Assembly: GCA_025141015.1 (NCBI GenBank)
Contig: CP081101.1
Span: forward strand, 62,001-126,000
Reading direction: 5' to 3'
Source: Rhodobacteraceae bacterium M382
GTDB taxonomy: Bacteria; Pseudomonadota; Alphaproteobacteria; Rhodobacterales; Rhodobacteraceae
DNA: 64,000 nt
This document shows, piece by piece, positions 16,771 to 26,016 of this stretch. The notes under the pieces are model-generated. The model saw only the letters and a program-made list of their open reading frames with translations. It had not been told where the DNA came from and ran no database searches. The first letter of the stretch is position 1. Each line of letters begins with the position of its first letter. Position numbers and translations under genes: made by a program.

Positions 16771-18627
16771 TCAGTTTTGTGATGCAGAAGCTGGTTCCTT
16801 GTGGTTCGGTTCCGAATGCGCCGGAAATCCCGTGTCGGCGTAGGCGGAAACCTCGTCGTCCTCCAGTGACAGAATGCGTTCGACTTCGGCCAACGCATCA
16901 GAAGGTTCATTGTACATGGCCTGGGCGGCACCCAGCAGATCGCGCATGGCACCATAGGCATACCCGGAATCATTCAAAAATGAAGTTGCCATAAAGGCGT
17001 CTATGGCATTGTCCCGGATCAGTGTTTCGACGGTGGCGTTGGTGCCCTTGGCATCCTTTTCCACCTGGATACGTTCCTGGTCCAGCCATAGTGTTGATCT
17101 GTCTTCGGGGTCTGCCTGATCCAGTTTTCTGATTTCAACCAATATGCGCGCCAGTTCGGTCCTGAGCTGATCGTATAGATCGGTGATCACCCCCTGTGTC
17201 TGTTCGGTATAGTGGGTCGCGTTGCGGCGCAGATGTTTGACCGATTTCACGGCACGCACAATGCGTCCGGCCGCGTCGCGCATGGTATAAATGTCTTCCA
17301 TGACCTCCTCGGGCAGATCCTTGGGCCCGACGCGCGTTGCGAATTCGACAATGGCGGCATAAAGCGTTTTGATCCTTGCTTCGTATCGCTGATCAATGTC
17401 GAATTCGACCGGAGTTCTACAGGCTCTGACCGTGGCTGCGATGTCCGAGCTGTCAAAAATGTCATGGCGGTGCAGATTGAGCCCATGCGTGATCAGTTCG
17501 ACCGCGTTGTCATACAAGTGCATGACCTCCTTGCGCATGGCCACCTTGACGGTCTGGGGGAATTCGTCGACGACTGCGGACAGGTATCTGGCTTCGCTCA
17601 GGTCTTCGGTCGGCTCAACGACCACCCGTTCCAGCATGGCAATCATTCGGCGCATCAGCGGCAACATCAACGCAACCCCAAGAACATTGAAGATCGTGTG
17701 AAAGACGGCGAGCTTCAGCGCGAAATCGGTGTCTGCAATGCCGACATTCAAGCTGATGATGTCCACTGCGTCTCGGATTGGTCCAATAAAGCCCAGGGCG
17801 ACGCCCGCCGTGACCAGATTAAAAATCAGATGCGCCAGAGCCAGGCGTTTGCCCTGAAAATTTGCGGTGAAGGATCCGATAATGGCGGTAATCGTGGTGC
17901 CGATATTGGCTCCGATCGCCAAGGCCAGCGCGTTTTCATAGGAAATCTGACCGGCGGCCAATGCAGTAATAATCAGCACCATGGTGGCATGACTGGACTG
18001 CATGACCACGGTCGCAGTCGCCCCGATCATCGTATAGACCACCAGCCCTGTGAAACCCGTCATGGCAAAGCGGGTCAGATCAAACTGATCCTTGAAGGCC
18101 TCGAACCCTTCCTTCATGTGGTGGATTCCCAGGAACAGAAACCCCAGCCCGGCCAACACAAAGCCAGCACCACGCCAGTATTTGTTCTTTTGGAACACCA
18201 TGACGATCGCTATCGCCAGCATTGGCAGTGCATAGGCCGAAATCTTGACCTTGAGCCCAAACCCCGCCACCAACCACGCGCCCGTTGTCGTGCCGATATT
18301 TGCACCAAAGATGATCCCGACACCGGCCAGGAGGGAAATCAACCCGGCCGACAAAAAGGAAATGGTGATGACCGACACCAGCGAACTGGATTGCATGATG
18401 GTGGTGGTGATGATCCCGAACCCCAATGATCTGGGGATCGATCCGGTCGCCTTTTCCAACGCAATTTCCAGAAATCCACCGCTGAATAGTTTAAAGCCGT
18501 CTTCGAGCATCAACATGCCAAACAGAAAGATCGCCACTCCGGCTGATATTTCCTGAAAATCCGGGCTGACATAAAGCCCAAGAATCAAAAGCGACAGAAT
18601 GACCGGAAATAATAGCTTTTTGAGCAT
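16771..18627 (-). CDS. Na/Pi cotransporter family protein with PhoU-like C-terminal domain
   Basis: 618 residues. The first ~310 residues are a membrane domain with the two inverted Na/Pi-cotransporter repeats, each with the signature QSSS (IMQSSSLVSV) or QSSH (VMQSSHATMV) and GANIGTT. The C-terminal ~280 residues are helical and PhoU-like (RKEVMHLYDNAVELITHGL and following). Such proteins import or export phosphate by sodium coupling, with the PhoU-like domain regulating flux. Phosphatase and cytochrome genes lie next to it on the other side of a 330-base gap. Confidence 0.9.
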   Translation of the reverse strand: MLKKLLFPVILSLLILGLYVSPDFQEISAGVAIFLFGMLMLEDGFKLFSGGFLEIALEKATGSIPRSLGFGIITTTIMQSSSLVSVITISFLSAGLISLLAGVGIIFGANIGTTTGAWLVAGFGLKVKISAYALPMLAIAIVMVFQKNKYWRGAGFVLAGLGFLFLGIHHMKEGFEAFKDQFDLTRFAMTGFTGLVVYTMIGATATVVMQSSHATMVLIITALAAGQISYENALALAIGANIGTTITAIIGSFTANFQGKRLALAHLIFNLVTAGVALGFIGPIRDAVDIISLNVGIADTDFALKLAVFHTIFNVLGVALMLPLMRRMIAMLERVVVEPTEDLSEARYLSAVVDEFPQTVKVAMRKEVMHLYDNAVELITHGLNLHRHDIFDSSDIAATVRACRTPVEFDIDQRYEARIKTLYAAIVEFATRVGPKDLPEEVMEDIYTMRDAAGRIVRAVKSVKHLRRNATHYTEQTQGVITDLYDQLRTELARILVEIRKLDQADPEDRSTLWLDQERIQVEKDAKGTNATVETLIRDNAIDAFMATSFLNDSGYAYGAMRDLLGAAQAMYNEPSDALAEVERILSLEDDEVSAYADTGFPAHSEPNHKEPASASQN

Positions 18628-18960
18628 CCTATATGGCCTCTGTTTCTATGTTGATCGCTGGCGTCCAGCGCAGGGATGAGCCTAGCCAAAGCGATAGTAA
18701 ACCGCCAAAGCCGAATGGTCCGCTATCGCCACGACTGCATGTTGATCCAGAATACTGGAGAGCGCCGGGAACTGGCTCTGATTTGTATCAACGATCTGCC
18801 GGTTTTGAATTCACTGTCAGTCAAAGGCTTGCGGATGTACAGAAGCCAGGTGAATGGCGCGTTTTTTGTGCTGTACTGCAGGTGTCACACTGGGTAACAT
18901 CGCGATAAAAATATTTCCTGTCAATGAGTTGGGCTATGATCAGCCTGAAATGGATTTACA
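18628..18960. other. divergent intergenic region
   Basis: 333 bases between the divergent Na/Pi cotransporter and octaheme cytochrome genes. It must contain both promoters. No coding potential with a plausible start or family match, and no clear repeat, was seen. Confidence 0.5.
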
Positions 18961-21021
18961 ATGCAACAAAATGGAAAGACCAGTTCGGTCCTTGAATGTT
19001 TGGTCTCAATTTCAAGGTGGGCGGTTCTGTCTGCCGGTCTTTTCTTCGCTTGGATCGAAATGGCGCATGCGGAACAATTTGACCGCCCCAATTATGTGGG
19101 ATCGCAATCCTGCGGCAACTGCCATGATCAGGCGATGCAGGATTGGCAGAAATCCCATCATGCGCAGGCCTGGACGGAACCGTCAGAAAAAACAGTTGTC
19201 GGCGCATTTGACGGACGCAGTTTTTCGCATCAGGGCATGACGACTCGATTTCGGCGCAAAGACGGGCAATATATAATTGAGACCGACGATATCCCGGGGG
19301 GCAAACGTCAGTTTCCGGTGGTGGGTGTTGGCGGGATCGCGCCCCTGCAACAATATATCGTCGAAACCGAACCCGGACGGATGCAGTCGTTTGATGTCGT
19401 ATGGGATGTGGAACAGGAACGCTGGTACCATCTATATCCGGATCAGGAATTGGTCCCCGAGGACGGGTTGCATTGGAGCGGCCCTTATAAGAATTGGAAC
19501 GCGCGCTGCGCCGAATGCCATGCAACTGGGTTCGAAAAGAACTATGATCCCAAACGGAACCTGTATCAAAGCACACAGGTCGAAACCGGTGTTGGTTGCG
19601 AAGCCTGTCATGGCCCAGCCCAGGCCCATGTCGAATGGGCCGAGGCCGGAAAAAGCCTGGCCAAAGGCAAATGGAGCGGTGTGAATGGCATCGGGCTTTT
19701 GGTCAATCTGAACCTGACGGACGACGGGCAGTCCGCTGTGCGCCGCTATCTGGCCGGGACGACGCAACCGCTGAGTAGGCTCACCGATACCGAGGTCCAG
19801 ATCCAGCAATGCGCCTCGTGCCATTCGCGGCGTGAGCCATTTGAGGGCGGCAACCCACTGCCCGGCACCCCGTTTCATGATGCTTATCGGCTCAGTATTT
19901 TGCGACCTGGATTGTACCACGCAGATGGGCAGATCCTGGACGAAGTTTATGTTTATGGATCTTTCTTGCAGTCCAAGATGTATGCAAATGGCGTGACATG
20001 CAGCAATTGCCACGATCCGCACACGGCCCAGCTGAAAGCCGAAGGAAATGCGGTTTGCACCCAGTGCCATTCTCCGGCAGGCAATCCGGACTTCCCATCA
20101 CTGACCGCCAAGGAATACGACCACCCGTCACATACGTTTCATCTGGCGGATACGGCGGGATCTGAATGCAAAAGCTGCCACATGATCGAACGTAATTATA
20201 TGGGGGTTGACGGTCGGCGGGATCATTCGTTTCGGGTTCCACGGCCGGATCTGAGCCTCGAAACTCGCGCGCCCAATGCCTGTAACGATTGCCACGACGA
20301 CCAATCCGCCCGTTGGGCCGCAGGTAAGATTGCCGATTGGTTTCCCGATAGCTCGCGTCGCGAAGGACGGCATTTTTCCCAGACCTTTGCAGCGGCACGA
20401 ACCGATTTGCGCAGCCAGCGGGAGTCTCTAATCATGTTGGCAGAGTACGATCAATTGCCGGGGATTGTTCGAGCAACAGCATTGGATATGTTGCTCCCCA
20501 TTGCGGACCCGGGCCTGGCGACCCGCGCCGACCCCATGTTGTCCGACCCAGATCCCTTGGTGCGTGTATCTGCGATCGCACTGCAACGGGGTGCGCCAGA
20601 AGTCGAGCGTTCCGCGCGGTTGGCCGGGTTGCTGGAGGACCCGGTCAAGGCGGTTCGTATTGCAGCAGCCCGTGGGTTTCTGGGAATGCGCATCGCCTAT
20701 CTGCCGCCCCGCATCAATGAAAACCTGGGCAAGGCAATGGGAGACTGGCAGAGTTCGCTAGAGTCCAAGGCCGACTTCCCCGAAGCCCAGATGGTTTTGG
20801 CGGGTATTGGTCTGACGACTCGCAGAATGGAAATCGCGCTGAGCGCCTTTGGCGAAGCGGTTGACATGGATCCACAGTTGACACAGGCGTGGTCCATGAT
20901 GGTGCGTATTCACAGCGCTATGGGAAACCAACAGGCTGCATTGGAGACGGTGAACAGGGCGCTGGAGGCAAACCCGGACGATGTTCCGTTGAATTTGATG
21001 CGCGCAGATCTGGGTGGATGA
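18961..21021 (+). CDS. octaheme c-type cytochrome with C-terminal HEAT/TPR-like repeats
   Basis: 686 residues with an N-terminal signal peptide (hydrophobic WAVLSAGLFFAWIEMAHA). Eight CxxCH heme sites are visible in order: CGNCH (51-55), CAECH, CEACH, CASCH, CSNCH, CTQCH, CKSCH and CNDCH. After the last heme, about residue 450, come alpha-helical repeats of HEAT-like kind (ADPMLSDPDPLVRVSAIAL, LEDPVKAVRIAAARGF) and a TPR-like end (AFGEAVDMDPQLTQAWSMM). It is a periplasmic electron-transfer or reductase protein of the cytochrome c552/c554-like multiheme group. No quinol dehydrogenase or other partner is adjacent, so the electron acceptor is unknown. Confidence 0.9.
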   Translation: MQQNGKTSSVLECLVSISRWAVLSAGLFFAWIEMAHAEQFDRPNYVGSQSCGNCHDQAMQDWQKSHHAQAWTEPSEKTVVGAFDGRSFSHQGMTTRFRRKDGQYIIETDDIPGGKRQFPVVGVGGIAPLQQYIVETEPGRMQSFDVVWDVEQERWYHLYPDQELVPEDGLHWSGPYKNWNARCAECHATGFEKNYDPKRNLYQSTQVETGVGCEACHGPAQAHVEWAEAGKSLAKGKWSGVNGIGLLVNLNLTDDGQSAVRRYLAGTTQPLSRLTDTEVQIQQCASCHSRREPFEGGNPLPGTPFHDAYRLSILRPGLYHADGQILDEVYVYGSFLQSKMYANGVTCSNCHDPHTAQLKAEGNAVCTQCHSPAGNPDFPSLTAKEYDHPSHTFHLADTAGSECKSCHMIERNYMGVDGRRDHSFRVPRPDLSLETRAPNACNDCHDDQSARWAAGKIADWFPDSSRREGRHFSQTFAAARTDLRSQRESLIMLAEYDQLPGIVRATALDMLLPIADPGLATRADPMLSDPDPLVRVSAIALQRGAPEVERSARLAGLLEDPVKAVRIAAARGFLGMRIAYLPPRINENLGKAMGDWQSSLESKADFPEAQMVLAGIGLTTRRMEIALSAFGEAVDMDPQLTQAWSMMVRIHSAMGNQQAALETVNRALEANPDDVPLNLMRADLGG

Positions 21022-21060
21022 CCGGGGCCGATACCGGGAAAACGCACCGGCCCAGATCCG

Positions 21061-22764
21061 TTATTCTGGCATGGCTTCGGGCAGGGCGGTGCCTGTTGCC
21101 CCCGACGGCATCTTGGTTCCCAGATATGTTGTCACCGTTGGGGCGACGTCTACGGTTTCGACCCGGCGGGACACATTCCCTGCCTTGATCCCAGGGCCAG
21201 AAAAGATCAGGGGTACATGCGTGTCATATGTCCATGGCGACCCGTGCGCCGACGCAACGACCAACCCGTCAAGATCGGCGACAAACCAATGCGGTTCAAA
21301 GACCACATAGATGTCCCCCGACCGTTCGGAATGGAAATTGTTCAAAACGGCGTCGGTAATTTTTGCCTGTGCAAAGGTGCCGTCTCGCAAATCTGAGCTG
21401 GCAACTGAATACGCAATTCCGGGCAGTTTCTGCAATTCTTCTGCGACGGCCTTTTCCACCGCTATAGGATCCAGACCCCGGTCTGCGATCATTTTTTGAT
21501 CGAGGTAGACATAGGGGTTTGAAAAGTTCTGGATCAGATCGCGCGAAACCCCAAATTCTTCCTGCAATCTGACAAAGCCGGGTTTTGTGTCGACATCATC
21601 AAAATTGAAGACATCCGCTTGTATCCCAAGAGTTGCCAAATAACCCGGGTGCTCTGGCGCGCCATGATCAGCGGACAGCACGATCAGGGTTTTGTCCAAT
21701 CCGACCGTTGCATCAACATGGGCAAACAGATCCGCCAAACGGCGATCCAGTTGAGCCAAATTGTCTTCGGCCTCCAGGCTCGAGGGGCCAAAGAAATGAC
21801 CCACGTAGTCGGTCGATGACAGGCTCACTGACAGGTAATCGGGTATAGTGTCCCGACCCAGTTCTTCGGCATCCATCAGTGTTTTGGCAAAATCGACTGT
21901 GATTGCATCCCCGGCCGGGCTGAGCGTCAGGAGCGTTGTGAAGTACTTGTTGTCGGCGGGACCCCAATTGTGCGGGAATGTTCGACCAAAGCCGGGCATT
22001 TCGGTTTCCCAGGGTTGGTCATCACGACCGCTAAAGGCATAGGTGGCGGGTTCACGCAACAGGGTCCATTGTTGTTCAGCATAAGATGCGACCAATCCTC
22101 GGGCTTCCCAATCGGCAATCCAGCTTGGGTAGTCTTGGCGATAGAAGGTACTGGTGACAAACCGGCCTTCGGCTTTGGAAAACCAATAGGCTTGACCTGC
22201 GTGGCCGGCCATGGCGATGGCACCGCGATCCTTGACCGAGACACCAAAAATCTTGGATTCAGGGCCAAAATGCAGGGCAATCTCATCCGATAGGGTCGAA
22301 CTGATGATATTACGGGGCGACCGCCCGTCGGTTGTAGCGGCCCGTTGCGTCGGGTCGATTTCGTTCTGAGCATCTATCCCAGCGGCCCCAACCAGAGGGA
22401 AATCAGGGTCCTGAACATTATAGAACTGTTCACCAGTTTTTCGGTCGAACCAAAGATTTGCAACCATCCCATGAATGGCAGGATCAGCCCCGGTGGACAG
22501 CGTGGTGTGCCCGACAATGGTTTCAGTATTGGCATGGCGGTGATGCGCGTTCTTGAAAACGACACCATTGTTCAGAAGATAGTTGAACCCGTCTTCACCG
22601 AGATGAGACCCGTATCTGTTGATCAGATCGCCGCGAAGCTGATCCACGGTGATCTGCAAAACCAGGCGGGGCAAGTCGCCCGCTAGGGAGTGAACCGGCG
22701 TCAGGACTGACGTCGAAAGCGCAATGGCACCAAATGCAAAAGAAAGTTTTGAAAAACTGGACAT
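21061..22764 (-). CDS. exported alkaline phosphatase, PafA-like (phosphodiesterase/nucleotide pyrophosphatase superfamily)
   Basis: 567 residues from the ATG at 22764, giving a clean signal peptide (MSSFSKLSFAFGAIALSTSV, cleaved near ALAG). Metal site and nucleophile: QITVDQLRGD, then Thr in NTETIVGHTTLSTGADPA, LSADHGAPEHPGYL and ASAHGSPWTYDTHVPLIF. A Thr nucleophile and this layout match PafA-type phosphatases, which release phosphate from many monoesters in the periplasm. It is convergent with the octaheme cytochrome and could feed phosphate to the Na/Pi cotransporter. A frame starting 14 codons upstream lacks a signal peptide. Confidence 0.88.
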   Translation of the reverse strand: MSSFSKLSFAFGAIALSTSVLTPVHSLAGDLPRLVLQITVDQLRGDLINRYGSHLGEDGFNYLLNNGVVFKNAHHRHANTETIVGHTTLSTGADPAIHGMVANLWFDRKTGEQFYNVQDPDFPLVGAAGIDAQNEIDPTQRAATTDGRSPRNIISSTLSDEIALHFGPESKIFGVSVKDRGAIAMAGHAGQAYWFSKAEGRFVTSTFYRQDYPSWIADWEARGLVASYAEQQWTLLREPATYAFSGRDDQPWETEMPGFGRTFPHNWGPADNKYFTTLLTLSPAGDAITVDFAKTLMDAEELGRDTIPDYLSVSLSSTDYVGHFFGPSSLEAEDNLAQLDRRLADLFAHVDATVGLDKTLIVLSADHGAPEHPGYLATLGIQADVFNFDDVDTKPGFVRLQEEFGVSRDLIQNFSNPYVYLDQKMIADRGLDPIAVEKAVAEELQKLPGIAYSVASSDLRDGTFAQAKITDAVLNNFHSERSGDIYVVFEPHWFVADLDGLVVASAHGSPWTYDTHVPLIFSGPGIKAGNVSRRVETVDVAPTVTTYLGTKMPSGATGTALPEAMPE

Positions 22765-23193
22765 GACAACTCTTTGGTAGCAAGAGGCGCGGGGCCTTAC
22801 CCGCACCAGATTTAGTCGGGCGTTTGTGGTTCAGATCAGGGCATGTTTCTGAGCCCGAACACGAAGCGAAAACACCCAAACCTATTACTCGGCAACGGGG
22901 CGATTGCGAGGATTTCCAACAGCATAGCACGGTTTGCGAGGTTGTTCATCACGAGGTGCCCAATCCCTAGGATCGAAAAGGGTCCGGCAAACATGAGCTG
23001 CGTCCGGGATGCGTGTCATCAGGTTTGGAGCACTGACAGACTGTGTTCGCGTCTATAGCCGCCGGGTTTGGTCGCCCTCATTTTTCCAGCGTTGTGACAG
23101 GGTTTTCCTGTTCTGGAGTTCGTTCGAGGAGATATGCGGCGGCACACGATAACCCGTGTGCCGCCGCCGATTTTAGGACGTTACCAATGGCAA
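22765..23193. other. intergenic region between two exported hydrolase genes
   Basis: About 430 bases holding the 3-prime end and terminator of the arylsulfatase transcript and the promoter of the phosphatase gene. Apart from the hairpin at 23136-23167 no feature was recognised. Confidence 0.5.
23136..23167 (-). terminator. strong hairpin downstream of the arylsulfatase gene
   Basis: A perfect 12-base-pair stem, GCGGCGGCACAC at 23136-23147 and GTGTGCCGCCGC at 23156-23167, with an 8-base loop, 27 bases past the stop of the arylsulfatase. The T-run is weak on the minus strand, so it could act as a terminator or as a 3-prime stability stem. Confidence 0.7.
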
Positions 23194-24768
23194 TTAGTTG
23201 CTGCCGTGGTTCGTCGTCATTTTCTCCATCACCTGATCAAGAGAGAATGAAGCTGCTTTTTGCCGCGGTGGGAACTCCTGGAAAGTGGCCAGGAATTGCC
23301 CGACATAATTCTGTGCGGGCACCAGCAGATAGGCACGATCCAACAGCCAATCATAATAGGTGTTCGAGGTGCGGTACGACCGTTCATAAGGGTCGCGACG
23401 AAGGTTGAAGATCAGCGGAATACGCAGTTCGGTCCAAGGTTCGATCCAGGCCCGCAGGGTCGAATAGGCCTTCTGCTCCAGGAAGATCATTTTCCAGTCG
23501 TCATAGCGCAGCGCGGTCAGGTCGCCATCGTCCGAAAAATAGAAGATTTCGTGACGAGGTCCTTCTTCGGCTTCACCAGTCAGGAAGGGCAAGAAATTGT
23601 AGCCGTCCAGATGCACCTTGTATTCACGCCCGATTGCCTGAACACCACCAGCTTTCAGCTGGTCTTTGATGTCCGGGTTGCCAGCTGCTGCCAAGTAGGT
23701 GGGCAGCCAATCCATGTGGTGCATGATCTCGTTGGACACGCTTCCGGCGTCGATCTTGCCAGGCCAGCGCACCATCGACGGTACACGCCATCCACCTTCC
23801 CAATTGGTGTTCTTTTCCCCAAAGAAGGGGGTCGATGCCGCATCGGGCCACGTGTTGTAATGGGGGCCGTTGTCAGTCGAATAATGCACGATGGTATTGT
23901 CGGCAATGCCCAGTTCATCGACCTTGTCCAGCAGCATGCCGACATGACGATCATGTTCGACCATGCCGTCAGAATACTCATCCTGACCGGAAATGCCGCG
24001 CAGCTCGTCTTTGACATGGGTGCGGAAATGCATGCGTGTGCCATTCCACCAGATGTAGAACGGTTTTTCCTGTTCGACGGACCGTGCCATGAAATCAATG
24101 GCCGCAGCCACGGTTTCATCATCTACGGTTTCCATGCGCTTTTTGGTCAGTGGACCGGTGTCTTCGATCTTGCCATCTGCCGAGGACCGTACAACACCAC
24201 GCGGGCCGTATGCCTCGCGGAAGGTTCGACCATCGGCCAGAACCGTATCGCCAGGATAATCGACATTCTCGGGCTCTTCTTCGGCGTTCAGGTGATAAAG
24301 GTTACCAAAGAATTCATCAAAGCCATGATTGGAGGGCAGCATTTCGTCCCGGTCGCCCAGATGGTTTTTGCCAAACTGGCCGGTCACGTAACCTTCGGCC
24401 TTGAGCAATCCTGCGATGGTTGGATCTTCGACCCGCATACCCAGCTCTGCACCCGGCAGACCCACCTTTGACAGGCCGGTCCGGAACACGGATTGTCCCA
24501 TGATGTATGAAGAGCGACCCGCCGTACAGGATTGTTCCCCGTAGTAGTCGGTAAAGATCATGCCTTCCGAAGCGATCCGGTCGATATTGGGTGTCCGGTA
24601 TCCCATCAGACCCATCGTGTAGGCCGAGATGTTGGATTGGCCGATATCATCGCCCCAGATGACCAGAATATTTGGTTTGTCTTGCGCGGCAGCAAGCGCT
24701 GGCATCGTTGCGACAACCGAAAATACGGATAGCGCACTGGCCAGAGATTTTAATGGACTGAGTTTCAT
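23194..24768 (-). CDS. exported arylsulfatase
   Basis: 524 residues. Signal peptide MKLSPLKSLASALSVFSVVA, cleaved near ALAAAQ. The formylglycine motif is CTAGR at residues 81-85 (EQSCTAGRSSYIMGQS), a C-x-A-x-R type sulfatase site, with metal ligands in VIWGDDIG (Asp40/41). The FGKNHLGDRDEMLPSNHGFDEFFG block is typical of S1 family arylsulfatases. It is secreted and hydrolyses sulfate esters outside the cytoplasm; no carbohydrate-use genes are close by. A long shadow frame of 403 codons on the other strand is not a gene. Confidence 0.92.
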   Translation of the reverse strand: MKLSPLKSLASALSVFSVVATMPALAAAQDKPNILVIWGDDIGQSNISAYTMGLMGYRTPNIDRIASEGMIFTDYYGEQSCTAGRSSYIMGQSVFRTGLSKVGLPGAELGMRVEDPTIAGLLKAEGYVTGQFGKNHLGDRDEMLPSNHGFDEFFGNLYHLNAEEEPENVDYPGDTVLADGRTFREAYGPRGVVRSSADGKIEDTGPLTKKRMETVDDETVAAAIDFMARSVEQEKPFYIWWNGTRMHFRTHVKDELRGISGQDEYSDGMVEHDRHVGMLLDKVDELGIADNTIVHYSTDNGPHYNTWPDAASTPFFGEKNTNWEGGWRVPSMVRWPGKIDAGSVSNEIMHHMDWLPTYLAAAGNPDIKDQLKAGGVQAIGREYKVHLDGYNFLPFLTGEAEEGPRHEIFYFSDDGDLTALRYDDWKMIFLEQKAYSTLRAWIEPWTELRIPLIFNLRRDPYERSYRTSNTYYDWLLDRAYLLVPAQNYVGQFLATFQEFPPRQKAASFSLDQVMEKMTTNHGSN

Positions 24769-25659
24769 AAATGAATGACCTCCTACTTATTTCTTCGTTA
24801 GGTGCAGTTTCCCCGGTAGGGATAATAGGGCGGACCCCTGAAAGGGCAAATTTGATCGAATTGGTATTGGCCCGGATATTGCGCGTAACGCTAGCAGATG
24901 GTGGCGGTGACGCAATCCCTCAAAATTCGGGTACTGATCGGAAATGATAGAATTTAATTGAATTTCAAGCCGACTTTTTGTGCATCGAAATACACCGGGG
25001 CGCGCCAAATTCTACAAGCGTTGCGAGTCAGGCCGCCGCAAGATGCCCCACAAAATATTGCAGATCGTGTGTTTTGCACCAAACAGGGAAAGGAATTCCG
25101 GTGTGGGCATTGCGGTGCTGTCAGAGACGGATTTGAACGATTTTCCCGGCATATTTCCCTTACGCAAGGTCATCAAAGAATGCGTCTCGAAAACAGCCTT
25201 GTTGCATCTTGATTTGGGGGCCCGGGGTGAAATTGGATCCTTTGGGATAGCGACGCCGTGTGTGTGCCCTGCCTGACCCAGGGTGGACGTCTGCCAGGCG
25301 TCATGAAAATGTCCCGGTCGCGTGGAGCAATCGATTGAAAGATGTCAAAAAAACTCCAAAATCGGGGTCACAATCCTTGTGCTTCTGCTGTTATGCTCGC
25401 ACTGACAGGACCAAGCGTTGGGTGTTCACCCGAGGCCACAATTGATGGATGTTTATTCGCTGATGTCGGCAATGGGTATTTTACCCTCATGGAAAAACCG
25501 ACGTACCAGGACGATTGGTGTTCGCAAGATCGGATGGGCACCGACCGAAATCAACATTTGGGAAGGTAGAAAAATTGTTGGTATGTATTCAGCGCCTGGC
25601 ACATCTTATGGCTAATAATACTTTCGATCTGACCAAGTTTTCAGGAAAGGGACCAAGAA
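24769..25659. other. long intergenic region upstream of the His-rich transport cluster
   Basis: About 890 bases. Several overlapping small frames (for example 24980-25276 and 25342-25569) exist, but none shows a known family or a ribosome site that stands out. The AGGAAAGGGA just before 25660 belongs to the first cluster gene. The region may hold a regulated promoter or decayed genes; nothing certain can be called. Confidence 0.4.
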
Positions 25660-26016
25660 ATGGCAACTGAAACCCATGGAGCGGGGCCTGGTTGGTGGAC
25701 GGCACCGGGAGAAACGGACACTTTTGCCTTTGTTGCATTGGCATTTGTGTTCCTGATCGTTTTTCTGGTGATCCACCTATATGCAAGGTTTGATCAACAC
25801 GCGGAGCACAAGTCTGAAATGACGCCGCTCAAGACGACGATTCCGACATTGCTGACTGTGGCGCTGGCATACGAGGTGCTGCCACCTTTGTCCCACTTTA
25901 GCGTCCTGCTGCCGCTTGCGCTGATTTCGGCAGCGTTGGCAAGGGATTTGATGGTCTGGTTGAAACCAGAGCATGAACACGCCCACGAACACCAGCACGA
26001 AGAGGTCTCAGAATGA
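25660..26016 (+). CDS. small membrane protein with His-rich C terminus, partner of HlyD-like adaptor
   Basis: 118 residues: one strong transmembrane helix (FAFVALAFVFLIVFLVIHLY, about 23-42), a second hydrophobic stretch (FSVLLPLALISAALARDLMV, about 78-98), and a tail with five His in EHEHAHEHQHEEVSE. Good ribosome site (AAAGGGA). It overlaps the next gene by ATGA. Small membrane protein plus HlyD-type adaptor pairs (YiaW/YiaV, YibI/YibH in Escherichia coli) have the same layout, but sequence likeness to DUF3302 is not clear. The His tail suggests metal binding, as in the permease downstream. Function unknown. Confidence 0.75.
   Translation: MATETHGAGPGWWTAPGETDTFAFVALAFVFLIVFLVIHLYARFDQHAEHKSEMTPLKTTIPTLLTVALAYEVLPPLSHFSVLLPLALISAALARDLMVWLKPEHEHAHEHQHEEVSE

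Noticed and set aside
17212-18429. Plus-strand frame of 405 codons
   Set aside because: Antisense shadow of the Na/Pi cotransporter, rich in His, Gln and Asp because of complementary membrane codons.
23260-24471. Plus-strand frame of 403 codons
   Set aside because: Antisense shadow of the arylsulfatase gene.
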